Positions 1 through 7,114 of a stretch of 24,661 nucleotides of DNA are shown here, piece after piece. Positions within the stretch are counted from its first letter, which is position 1. Each line of letters begins with the position of its first letter. The position numbers and the translations under genes were made by a program. The notes under the pieces were generated by a model. It did not search any database. It was not told the DNA's origin and saw only the letters and a program-made list of their open reading frames with translations. This stretch comes from CAYXAA01 sp964462985 (lineage in GTDB: Bacteria; Pseudomonadota; Alphaproteobacteria; Rhizobiales; Stappiaceae): positions 1-24,661 of the forward strand of contig CAYXAA010000052.1 in the NCBI GenBank assembly GCA_964462985.1, read 5' to 3'.

Positions 1-647
1 GCGGCCTGTGTCCCGAACAGCGCCAGCGAGAGCACGCTGCGGGCGAGATTCTCCTCGATGTCGTCGGTGGGATCGAGCATCCAGTTGACCGAGACGAATG
101 CGTTGCGCGGATTGTTCTCATCGGCCGGATAGGTCGCCTCGATATCGGCGATGCGGCCGGCATATTCGGCGCGGAAGCGCTGCTTCAGTTCCGAGGTGTT
201 GACGAAGGCGGCGCGCGGCGTCTCGAGGCCGATGCGCCCCATCGCCTCGCGGAACCGCTCGCGGTCCTCGGCCTTGTCGATCGCCTCGGCGGTGGCGCCG
301 ATCATCTCCACGCCGAATTCGTCAAGCACGCCCATCTTGCGCAGGGAGAGGGCACAGTTCAGCGCCGTCTGGCCGCCCATGGTCGGCAGCAGCGCGTCAG
401 GGCGCTCCTTTTCGATGATCTTGGCGACGATCTCCGGCGTGATCGGCTCGATGTAGGTCGCGTCGGCCAGCTCCGGATCGGTCATGATCGTCGCCGGATT
501 CGAGTTGACCAGAATGATCCGATACCCTTCCTCCTTCAGGGCCTTGCAGGCCTGGGTTCCCGAATAGTCGAACTCGCAAGCCTGGCCGATGACGATCGGA
601 CCAGCGCCAATGATGAGAATGGAGGAAATGTCGGTGCGTTTGGGCAT
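1..647 (-). CDS. carB: Carbamoyl-phosphate synthase large subunit, N-terminal part (runs off left edge)
   Basis: CarB makes carbamoyl phosphate from ammonia (delivered by CarA), bicarbonate and two ATP, for arginine and pyrimidine synthesis in the cytoplasm. The ATG at 647 opens a frame with no stop to base 1, giving about 215 of the roughly 1,070-1,160 residues of the family. The start MPKRTDISSILIIGAGPIVI, the GQACEFDYSG stretch and VNSNPATIMTD are hallmark CarB pre-ATP-grasp sequence; LPTMGGQTALNCALSL follows at about 88-102. After GLETPR (about 140-145) the protein departs from the E. coli pattern: the ATP-grasp segment GxPxIIRPSFT, near residue 165 in E. coli, has still not appeared by residue 215. 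This points to an insertion of 50 residues or more, and alphaproteobacterial CarB proteins are known to be longer than E. coli CarB. No frameshift is seen. CarA is encoded on the same strand about 4.2 kb upstream. Confidence 0.96.
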   Translation of the reverse strand, partial: MPKRTDISSILIIGAGPIVIGQACEFDYSGTQACKALKEEGYRIILVNSNPATIMTDPELADATYIEPITPEIVAKIIEKERPDALLPTMGGQTALNCALSLRKMGVLDEFGVEMIGATAEAIDKAEDRERFREAMGRIGLETPRAAFVNTSELKQRFRAEYAGRIADIEATYPADENNPRNAFVSVNWMLDPTDDIEENLARSVLSLALFGTQA

Positions 648-731
648 CTCGCGCTCGCGGCAATCCGTCCGCACGCGAGGTCACATGCGGGGCGGGGCAA
701 TCAAGGTTGCTATCGTGACGGCTGAGCGGGC

Positions 732-760
732 CTTATAGGGAAAAAAGCGGGCGCGGGAAA
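732..760 (-). promoter_or_regulatory. Candidate sigma-70 promoter for carB
   Basis: On the minus strand a TATAAG hexamer (732-737) lies 17 bases downstream of TTTCCC (755-760), about 85 bases before the carB ATG. The -10 match is good and the -35 match is poor, so this is a tentative call from spacing and position only. Confidence 0.28.
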
Positions 761-921
761 CCCCGTTGCCGAGACAAGAACGTCAGGCGTTTGCGAGAAA
801 GCGGTATAAGCTGATCATGGGGACCTAGCTGACAGTCCTCGCCCAGCGCGCCGGCGATTCCCGATCGGCGGCGGTGCATCGCGGCGACCGGTTCAGCATG
901 ACAACGGCGGGAGACGGCGCG

Positions 922-1776
922 ATGCGGTGGCGAGGTAGACGGCAGAGCAGCAATGTCGAGGACCGTCGCGGCATGGGCCGCGTCGGCGGCCGCGCCCGGA
1001 TAGCCGGCGGTGGCCTCGGCATCGGCGGTCTCCTCGTCATCCTGATCCTGTCGGCAGTGCTCGGGGTCAACCCGCTCACTCTTCTCGAAGGTCTCGACGG
1101 CGGCGGCCAGCCGGTGACGGCGGATCGGCCGGTGTCGGCCGAAGACGAGGAACTGGCCCGGTTCGTCAGGGTCGTCCTCGCCGATACGGAGGATACCTGG
1201 AACGCGCTGTTCGAGCGTGCCTTCAAGGAGGCCTACGAGGAGCCGCGGCTTGTCTTGTTCCGGGGCGAGACGCGGTCGGCCTGCGGATACGCCCAGTCGG
1301 CGACCGGACCATTCTATTGCCCGGGTGACCGGCAGGTCTATATCGACCTCGCCTTCTACGATGAGCTGCGCCGCCGGTTCGATGCGCCCGGCGATTTCGC
1401 TCAGGCCTATGTCATTGCCCACGAGGTTGGCCACCACGTCCAGAACCTCCTTGGCATCTTGCCGAAGTTCAATCAGATGCGGCAGCGGCTGTCGCAGACG
1501 GAGGCAAACCAGCTCTCGGTCCTGGTCGAGTTGCAAGCCGACTGCTTTGCCGGGATCTGGGCACACGATACCGCGGACAAGGGGCTTCTGGAGGCGGGCG
1601 ACATCGACGAGGCGCTCAACGCCGCTGCGCAGATCGGCGACGACGCAATCCAGCGCCGGACACAGGGCTATGTCGTGCCGGAAAGCTTCAACCACGGCAC
1701 CTCGGCCCAGCGGCAGCAATGGTTCAGGCGTGGTTACGATAGCGGGCGCATCGACGAGTGCGACACCTTCAACTGA
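922..1776 (+). CDS. YpfJ-family neutral zinc metallopeptidase, membrane anchored
   Basis: A 284-residue protein of the YpfJ / neutral zinc metallopeptidase family, a putative membrane-anchored protease whose substrate is unknown. The family-typical N-terminus MRWRGRRQSSNVEDRR is followed by one hydrophobic segment (about residues 29-47, GGLLVILILSAVLG), so the catalytic domain probably faces the periplasm. The zinc site is HEVGHH at about residues 167-172, followed by LLGIL. The ELQADCFAGIWAH motif further on carries the expected additional ligand region. The start at 922 is chosen because GGGAGA lies 8 bases upstream and the sequence matches the family start; in-frame ATGs at 874 and 898 lack a ribosome site. 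A TATAAG hexamer at 805-810 could be its -10 box. It stands alone, divergent from carB. Confidence 0.92.
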   Translation: MRWRGRRQSSNVEDRRGMGRVGGRARIAGGGLGIGGLLVILILSAVLGVNPLTLLEGLDGGGQPVTADRPVSAEDEELARFVRVVLADTEDTWNALFERAFKEAYEEPRLVLFRGETRSACGYAQSATGPFYCPGDRQVYIDLAFYDELRRRFDAPGDFAQAYVIAHEVGHHVQNLLGILPKFNQMRQRLSQTEANQLSVLVELQADCFAGIWAHDTADKGLLEAGDIDEALNAAAQIGDDAIQRRTQGYVVPESFNHGTSAQRQQWFRRGYDSGRIDECDTFN

Positions 1777-1932
1777 TGGATCCGGCGGGCCGGGACGACC
1801 GCCGCTGCCGGTCAGAGACGGCATTCGCCGGTCTGGCGGGTGCGGACCCCGCCGGAACCCAAGTCGGGCCGGTGATACAACGAGCGCTGCCCCGGTTCGG
1901 CTCTGGGCGGTGCGAGTGTCGGGATTACGCCT

Positions 1933-2187
1933 TTACGCCTTCTTGCGGGGGATCACGGTCTCGCCATCGAAATCCTCAACCCCGTTCGACAGCGCGTAGC
2001 AGGCGAGCCGGATCGACTTCGGAATGTCGACCGGTTTGCCGCCGCGATCGCCCTTCTCGTAGTACTGGATCATCCGCTTTTTTAGCCCGAGATGATCGGC
2101 GGCGTCCTTCTGCTTCAATCCCAGCGACTTGCGCCAAGCCCGAAACTGGTCCGCGGTCATGACGCCATCGTGCTTGGTCTCGGTCAT
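1933..2187 (-). CDS. Small XRE-family helix-turn-helix regulator
   Basis: An 84-residue DNA-binding protein consisting of little more than a helix-turn-helix. MTADQFRAWRKSLGLKQKDAADHLGL is the first two helices of an XRE/Cro fold. It is followed by KKRMIQYYEKGDRGG, the usual recognition-helix exit, and a short C-terminal tail rich in charged residues. There is no ligand or dimerisation domain. The ATG at 2187 is preceded by GGGCAGGAAAA, a good ribosome site; an internal ATG at 2160 would still keep the whole domain. It is transcribed divergently from the AraC-type gene that starts 244 bases away, so it may control that promoter or itself. The target is inferred from position only. Similar single-domain proteins are common in Hyphomicrobiales genomes and their roles are mostly unknown. 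Confidence 0.82.
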   Translation of the reverse strand: MTETKHDGVMTADQFRAWRKSLGLKQKDAADHLGLKKRMIQYYEKGDRGGKPVDIPKSIRLACYALSNGVEDFDGETVIPRKKA

Positions 2188-2220
2188 TTTTCCTGCCCAA
2201 CGTCGTTATCCGAAGGTGAG

Positions 2221-2233
2221 CGCACGTTGTGCG
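2221..2233. promoter_or_regulatory. Short palindrome between the XRE and AraC genes
   Basis: CGCAC-GTT-GTGCG is a perfect 5-bp inverted repeat located 34 bases upstream of the XRE start in the divergent intergenic region. Position and symmetry suit an operator for a dimeric regulator, but the arms are short and chance occurrence in GC-rich DNA is possible. Confidence 0.22.
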
Positions 2234-2431
2234 AACCGACTCGGTTGCCCCGGCCGCATGGCAATTCCGTGACGACGGTCCGCTTGCCCGGCGGCGAGCC
2301 GGCGGATGCAGCCGGTGTCGGACCGGGTGTCGATCAAGGCGGCCGGGTGATGCGCCGTGCCGACGCTTCGCGGTTGCCCTTTGGCTGCTTCGGGCGCAAA
2401 ACCGTAACAAGGGTGGGGGCGGAGAGATGGC

Positions 2432-3580
2432 ATGATCGGTCAGCAGGATGTCAGGGTTGGCGATGACGACGGTGTTGCTGACCGCCGGCAGGGCAGGCGC
2501 GGTGCCAGGCCGGTTCCGATGCGGGAAAGACCGCTGATCCACGCCGGCGCGCTTGCCGGACTCGAGGCCTATTGCACCCGAATCGGTCTCGATTATCGCG
2601 CCATCGCCCGCCGTCACGATCTCGACGGGGCCCTCGATGGAGGCAGTCCGATGTCGCGGCACATCAGCCTCGACAACTTCGCCTTGATGCTCTCCACCTG
2701 CGCCCGGCTGTCAGGCGACCCGCTGTTCGCCCTCAACTGGACTCGCGCAGCCGGTCCGGAGCCGGACGATTCGGTCCGCCTGGCCGCCCGCCACGCCGCA
2801 ACCTTGCGCGAGGCCCTGGAAACGCTGGCGCGCTTTGTCCGAGTCAAGATGGATGTCGCCCAGGTGGGCCTTGTCTCGGAAGGGGCGACCGCATCGTTCT
2901 ACTGGGCATTCCCGGCAACGATTGCCTGTTCCACGCAGCTGACGGACCGCGTGGCCTGCTCGCTGACGCTGCGCCTTCTTGCGCTCTCAAGCGGCAATAA
3001 CGCCCTTGTAAGCGTGGCGCTCGCCAGGCCCGAACCGGCGAATACCGCGCTACATGACGACGTGTTCAAAGTCCCGGTCGAGTTCGACGCTGCGGTGACC
3101 AGACTGCGCTTCCGATCGTCCACACTCGACGCGCCGAATCCGTTGCACGATCCCCAGTTGCACGATGCCCTGTGCGACCTCAATCGCCGGCGCCTGCAGG
3201 ATCGCCGGATCGGCCAGGATTTCGTCTCGCGGGTCCGCGAAGCAATCGCGGCGGACCTGGAGCGCCCGGACCTCACCCTGGCAGACGTTGCCGAAAGTCT
3301 GGCCCTGAGCAGCCGGGCCCTGCAGCGGCGGCTCGCCGAAAGCCGCACCAGCTTTCAGGAGCTGCATGACGCGACGCGAAGACAGCTGGCAGAGGATCTG
3401 CTGGGGGAAACCGCGCTGCCAATGTCCGAGATAGCCTTCCGGCTCGGATTCTCCAGTCTGGGGAATTTCACGCGTGCCGCACGGCGTTGGTTCGGCCGCC
3501 CGCCGAGCGATTGGCGGCGCCAGCGGCTCAATCGTCTCGGGCTTGTGACGGCGGGCAGCGGGCAATCGCAGGACGACTGA
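2432..3580 (+). CDS. AraC-family transcriptional regulator (OruR/ArgR-like, N-terminal ligand domain)
   Basis: A 382-residue regulator. The N-terminal region, from LIHAGALAGLEAYCTRIGLD through about residue 210, matches the arabinose-binding-like domain of AraC proteins in the OruR/PA1196 group, where a small effector is thought to bind. The C-terminal 100 residues hold two helix-turn-helix units: LTLADVAESLALSSRALQRRL and MSEIAFRLGFSSLGNFTRAARRWFG, the second a clear AraC signature. The start at 2432 has GGCGGAGAG just upstream. The first 29 residues are not family-like, so the ATG at 2519 (MRERPLIHAG) is a real alternative. Its divergent neighbour is the small XRE regulator and no metabolic gene is adjacent on the same strand, so the ligand and regulon cannot be told. 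It may act at a distance. Confidence 0.9.
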   Translation: MIGQQDVRVGDDDGVADRRQGRRGARPVPMRERPLIHAGALAGLEAYCTRIGLDYRAIARRHDLDGALDGGSPMSRHISLDNFALMLSTCARLSGDPLFALNWTRAAGPEPDDSVRLAARHAATLREALETLARFVRVKMDVAQVGLVSEGATASFYWAFPATIACSTQLTDRVACSLTLRLLALSSGNNALVSVALARPEPANTALHDDVFKVPVEFDAAVTRLRFRSSTLDAPNPLHDPQLHDALCDLNRRRLQDRRIGQDFVSRVREAIAADLERPDLTLADVAESLALSSRALQRRLAESRTSFQELHDATRRQLAEDLLGETALPMSEIAFRLGFSSLGNFTRAARRWFGRPPSDWRRQRLNRLGLVTAGSGQSQDD

Positions 3581-4266
3581 CGTCGCGGCCGTTCGGACAA
3601 GCGTGCCCTGCCGCCGGATCACCTGTAACCCATTGCCGTTACGACCCTTCCAGCTGCGCTTAACCTGAAAGATGCGTGTCAGGACAACGCCATGACGGGG
3701 GGCTGTGGCCCGCGGCCGCGGCTGGGCGGGAGAGAAGAACGGCAACGGATTCTTTAGCCCGTGCTGTTCTTTCCGCGTTCTTTACGCCGCCGGGAGACGC
3801 AATGGCAGTCTCCATGCCATGCGAGGCGCCCTTCTTCATTGGACGGCGGGAAAAGCGGATTTCTTCTCTCTGGAATTTACATTTCGGCGTCTGCTACGCA
3901 AAAAGTAGATAAACAGCTTTCTACTTTTGAAAGAAGGCAAATATCCGAATTCTTTCCCGATGAATTATTATGGTCAAGATGTGAGTCCGTCCGCGCCCGA
4001 TGTCGGGTTTACGTTGACGAATGCCGTGTAACGCGCCAAATGCGAAAAAAATGGCGTGGAAAGAGAAGGAGTTATCTGGTAGGCGGTGGCATAGTCCGAG
4101 CTTGCTTGCGTCTGGTAACGGTTTCGTGAGCGGTGGGGCGTACCGCTGCCGGACAGACGAAGGCTTCTGCCGCAATGGGCGTTCGGACGCCGATCCCGGT
4201 CCTCCGGGGTCGGGCAATGGCGGTGGCAGCCGGCAAGCTCCTGTGAACCGTACCATAGGCTAGAGA
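3581..4266. other. Long noncoding interval with an AT-rich island
   Basis: About 690 bases with no credible protein gene; the open frames here are short and compositionally unlike the neighbours. The segment from about 3840 to 4060 is conspicuously AT-rich against GC-rich surroundings. It holds the inverted repeat at 3902-3929 and a TTGACG hexamer at 4014-4019 whose -10 partner 17 bases on (CAAATG) is poor. It is probably an extended control region of the downstream merR-type gene, or the remnant of transferred DNA. No tRNA or recognised riboswitch is visible. Confidence 0.5.
3902..3929. repeat. 9-bp perfect inverted repeat, AT-rich
   Basis: AAAAGTAGA at 3902-3910 and TCTACTTTT at 3921-3929 are exact reverse complements separated by 10 bases (TAAACAGCTT). 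The AT-rich arms make a poor intrinsic terminator, so an operator for a dimeric protein, or part of a mobile-element remnant, is more likely. Confidence 0.6.
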
Positions 4267-4725
4267 ATGACCAACTTGGCAGGAAAGATGGTTTCTGTTC
4301 CAGACATCGCGGGTCCGATCGCCATGGGAGGGGCCGATGAAGAGCTTCTCTCCATCTCGGAAATGTCTGAAACGTTTGGCGTAACGCTCAGGACCCTGCG
4401 CTTCTATGAGGAAAAGGGCCTGCTTAATCCGGTACGCCGTGGCGCCCGCCGGTTCTATCGCGCCCGCGATGCCGGGCGCATGCGGGTTATCCTCCAGGCC
4501 AAGAAGATCGGTCTGACTCTCGGCGAGATCCGCAAGGTGATCGCAATCATCGAGGGGAACGCGCCGCGGTTCGAGCAGCTCCAACAGCTGCGTGAGATCT
4601 GCCGGGAACAGAACGACCTGCTTCAGGAACAACAGACGCAGGTCAACGAGCAGCTCGCAGAAATGACGAGCATCATGGAATCGCTCGATACCTTGATTGA
4701 GGTCAACGGCAAGCGGCCGGGTTGA
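4267..4725 (+). CDS. MerR-family transcriptional regulator
   Basis: A 152-residue MerR-type activator/repressor. The winged helix-turn-helix starts at ISEMSETFGVTLRTLRFYEE (about residues 30-49) and continues with KGLLNPVRRGARRFYRARD. The C-terminal third (about 98-145, rich in Q, L and E) reads as the antiparallel coiled coil that dimerises these proteins. There are no cysteines of the kind used for metal or redox sensing, so it is not a mercury, copper or SoxR type. It most resembles the short MerR regulators that alphaproteobacteria use for acid or acyl-CoA catabolism genes, which is a loose family inference. The start at 4267 has TAGG seven bases upstream; the ATG at 4288 has a ribosome site that is too close. 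It faces carA convergently across a hairpin. Its target is not evident from the neighbours. Confidence 0.87.
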   Translation: MTNLAGKMVSVPDIAGPIAMGGADEELLSISEMSETFGVTLRTLRFYEEKGLLNPVRRGARRFYRARDAGRMRVILQAKKIGLTLGEIRKVIAIIEGNAPRFEQLQQLREICREQNDLLQEQQTQVNEQLAEMTSIMESLDTLIEVNGKRPG

Positions 4726-4731
4726 AACAAT

Positions 4732-4769
4732 GAATCGCCGCCGCCCGTCGACGAGGGTGGCGGCGAATC
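4732..4769. terminator. Hairpin between convergent merR and carA
   Basis: CGCCGCCGCCC (4736-4746) pairs with GGGTGGCGGCG (4755-4765) across an 8-base loop, with one G-T wobble and a partly paired outer extension. It lies between the stops of two convergent genes, the right place for a bidirectional terminator. It has no U-tract on either strand, so efficiency is uncertain. Confidence 0.45.
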
Positions 4770-4833
4770 CTTCCGGAAGAGGCTCCGTCTCAGGCGGCCG
4801 CAAGCGATCCGCTCACCGCAGGCAGGCGGGCGA

Positions 4834-6036
4834 CTACTTTTCCGGCAGGGCCGGCAGGCCCTTGCGCTCCCGCATCAGATTGACGAAGCGGCGGAACAGA
4901 TAGTGACTGTCGCGCGGGCCTGGCGAGGCCTCGGGATGGTACTGCACCGAGAACACCGGCCGATCCTTCAGCCTCAGTCCGCAGTTCGAACCATCGAACA
5001 GCGAGACGTGGGTTTCCTCAACGGTGCCCGGCAGGCTGGCGGTGTCAACGGCGAAGCCGTGGTTCATCGAGGTGATCTCGACCTTGCCCGTGGTGCGATC
5101 AAAGACCGGATGGTTGGCACCGTGATGGCCCTGGTGCATCTTCCTGGTCGTGCCGCCGAGGGCAAGGGCCAGAATCTGATGGCCGAGACAGATGCCGAAC
5201 ACCGGCAGGCCACTGTCGACGGCCGCCTTGATCGCGGGAACCGCATAGTCGCCCGTGGCCGCCGGATCTCCAGGGCCGTTGGACAGGAATACGCCATCCG
5301 GATCGTGCGCCAGCACCTCCTCGGCGGTCGCTGTCGCCGGCAGCACCGTGACACGGCATCCGGCATCGGCCAGAAGGCGCAGGATGTTGCGCTTGATGCC
5401 GTAATCGATCGCCACAACGTGGAACAGGTCCTCGCTACGGTGACCGTAGCCCTTGTCCCACGTCCACGAGGTTTCGTCCCAGCCGAAGGTCTGACCGGTG
5501 GTGACCTCCCTGGCAAGGTCCATGCCCTCCAGCCCCGGCCAGGCGGCCGCCATCTTCTTCAGCGCCTCGATGTCGAACACGCCGTCGGGGGCGTGGGCAA
5601 TCACCGCATTGGGCGTGCCGCTCTCGCGGATACGCGCTGTGAGGGCGCGGGTGTCGATGTCGCCGAGGCCGATGATGCCGCGCGCCTTGAGCCAGGCGTC
5701 GAGCGCCCGGGTCGCACGATAGTTGGACGGCGAGGAAATGTCCGCCTTGACGATGACACCGCGCACCCCGGAAGACGCCGCCATGTTGACGGTCTCGATA
5801 TCTTCCTCGTTCGTCCCCACATTACCAATGTGCGGAAACGTGAAGGTGATGATCTGCCCGGCATAGGAGGGATCGGTAAGGATCTCTTCGTAGCCGGTCA
5901 TCGCCGTGTTGAAGCAGACTTCGCCCACAGCCTGGCCCTGGGCGCCGAACCCGCGGCCCTCGATTACCGTGCCGTCGGCGAGCACGAGCATGGCCGTGGT
6001 CGGCCGCTCGGCCCAGGCATCTGCTGCGGTCGTCAT
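4834..6036 (-). CDS. carA: Carbamoyl-phosphate synthase small (glutaminase) subunit
   Basis: CarA hydrolyses glutamine and channels ammonia to CarB for carbamoyl phosphate synthesis. The 400-residue protein has the usual two domains. The N-terminal CPSase domain contains FNTAMTGYEEILTDPSYAGQ (about 42-61) and the GNVGTNEED loop. The class I glutamine amidotransferase domain has the nucleophile in FGICLGHQ (Cys283) and the His-Glu pair in QYHPEASPGP (His367, Glu369), all intact. The ATG at 6036 (MTTAADAW) is chosen for its typical length; an upstream ATG at 6087 would add 17 unconserved residues. A TTGACC-17-TAGAGT promoter lies about 105 bases upstream. It is divergent from yqeY, and carB is on the same strand about 4.2 kb away with unrelated genes between, so the two subunits are probably transcribed separately. 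Confidence 0.97.
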   Translation of the reverse strand: MTTAADAWAERPTTAMLVLADGTVIEGRGFGAQGQAVGEVCFNTAMTGYEEILTDPSYAGQIITFTFPHIGNVGTNEEDIETVNMAASSGVRGVIVKADISSPSNYRATRALDAWLKARGIIGLGDIDTRALTARIRESGTPNAVIAHAPDGVFDIEALKKMAAAWPGLEGMDLAREVTTGQTFGWDETSWTWDKGYGHRSEDLFHVVAIDYGIKRNILRLLADAGCRVTVLPATATAEEVLAHDPDGVFLSNGPGDPAATGDYAVPAIKAAVDSGLPVFGICLGHQILALALGGTTRKMHQGHHGANHPVFDRTTGKVEITSMNHGFAVDTASLPGTVEETHVSLFDGSNCGLRLKDRPVFSVQYHPEASPGPRDSHYLFRRFVNLMRERKGLPALPEK

Positions 6037-6140
6037 GTCTTGCTTTCTTAATCCGGTTGGTGACATCATGACACGGTGCAAAGCCATGCGATGCGCCGTG
6101 GCCGTCCCGGCGGTAAGCAGCCGGGTGCGTCAAGCGCGGC

Positions 6141-6169
6141 ACTCTAGGGGATGCGCTTGCTCGGGTCAA
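6141..6169 (-). promoter_or_regulatory. Candidate sigma-70 promoter for carA
   Basis: On the minus strand TTGACC (6164-6169) and TAGAGT (6141-6146) are separated by exactly 17 bases, a good match to the alphaproteobacterial housekeeping pattern. Transcription from here would give a leader of roughly 100 bases before carA. Confidence 0.5.
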
Positions 6170-6288
6170 CCACGAGGTCTGGAAAATAACTTCCTAAAAA
6201 TCAATGAGATAGCGTGAGTGTTCGAGAAGCCGCCCGGCGATTGACGCCGAGGCTGGATGCTGTGCGACATCGATGGAGCACCAGGTAG

Positions 6289-6744
6289 ATGCGTGATGAA
6301 ATCGCTGCTGCCCTGAACCGGGCAGTGGAGGCGGGTCAGAAGGACCGCGCTGCAATGCTGCGGCTGATCCTCGCTGCCGTGCGCGATCGCGATGCCAAGG
6401 CGCGGGAGATGGGCCGGGACGGCATCTCCAACGAAGAGTTTCTCGACATCCTGCGCAAGATGCTGCGCCAGCGCGAGGAAACGCTGCGCGAATACGAAGA
6501 GGCCGGCCGGCTCGACCTGGCCGAGCAGGAACGCGAGGAGATGGAGATTATCCGCGAATTCCTGCCACGGCAGTTCGACGAGAAGGAGGTGCGCGACGTG
6601 TGCGAGAATGTCGTGCGCGACATCAATGCGCACGGGCTGCGCGACATGGGCCGCTGCATGAATGCCCTGAAGCAGCGCTACCCCGGCAAGATGGACTTTG
6701 CCCGTGCCAGTTGCGTGGTGAAGGACCTGCTGAAGGCAGAATAG
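6289..6744 (+). CDS. GatB/YqeY domain protein
   Basis: A 151-residue stand-alone YqeY protein. The fold is the tRNA-binding tail domain that GatB uses in transamidation, but free YqeY proteins have no proven function. An N-terminal helical region (MRDEIAAALNRAVEAGQKDR, then ILAAVRDRDAKARE) and the charged middle segment LAEQEREEMEIIREFLPRQF (about residues 77-100) are characteristic. The C-terminus RDMGRCMNALKQRYPGKMDF is the conserved YqeY tail. A GGAG lies about 10 bases before the ATG. It is followed on the same strand by dnaG and rpoD; in alphaproteobacteria YqeY takes the place in this block that rpsU has in E. coli. It is divergent from carA, with their promoters in the 250-base gap. 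Confidence 0.93.
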   Translation: MRDEIAAALNRAVEAGQKDRAAMLRLILAAVRDRDAKAREMGRDGISNEEFLDILRKMLRQREETLREYEEAGRLDLAEQEREEMEIIREFLPRQFDEKEVRDVCENVVRDINAHGLRDMGRCMNALKQRYPGKMDFARASCVVKDLLKAE

Positions 6745-7114
6745 TCGTAAGGCGACAGTTAAGCAGACGCCGTGAACGAGGCCGGTCTGCCGGTTCTGGC
6801 GTGCCCGCATCGGGCGTGGCATCATGGCCGCGGCAGGTCGGGCGGGTTGTACCGCGTTCGCTGGAACGGCTAAGCGGCAATCGGCCTGGTCTCCTCCACC
6901 GCTATCGTCAAGTTTCGGGACGGGCTCCGGGCGGCATTTGGGTGTCGGCCCGACAGTCAAACGGGTCGCCGCGACCAGCCTCAGCAATGGGTGATTGAGA
7001 CGGAGGCGAGCAGGATGGTGGCCCCGACGGGCGGGATCGGACAATTAGGCCGGCCGAGCTGGCGTTTGCCGACTCGCCCGCGATTTCTTGGCTCGAACAG
7101 GATTGACGGAAAAG
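6745..7114. other. Noncoding gap between yqeY and dnaG
   Basis: About 370 bases without a supported gene. A small hairpin, GCCCG-CAT-CGGGC (6803-6815) with wobble-paired extension, lies about 60 bases after yqeY but has no U-tract. I see no clear promoter for dnaG; the gap is long enough to hold one. Confidence 0.4.

Noticed and set aside
733..1824. 363-residue minus-strand frame opposite the YpfJ peptidase gene
   Set aside because: Antisense shadow, no ribosome site and no recognisable domain.
3902..3929. Inverted repeat read as an intrinsic terminator for the AraC-type gene
   Set aside because: Stem is almost all A-T and lies more than 300 bases after the stop; kept as a repeat only.
4060..4266. 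Riboswitch in the merR leader
   Set aside because: Looked for a cobalamin-type core but the conserved boxes are absent; GC-rich hairpins alone are not enough.
4903..6051. 382-residue plus-strand frame opposite carA
   Set aside because: Antisense of a fully recognisable carA.
6166..7044. 292-residue minus-strand frame over yqeY and the following gap
   Set aside because: Half of it is antisense to yqeY and the rest shows no protein family pattern.
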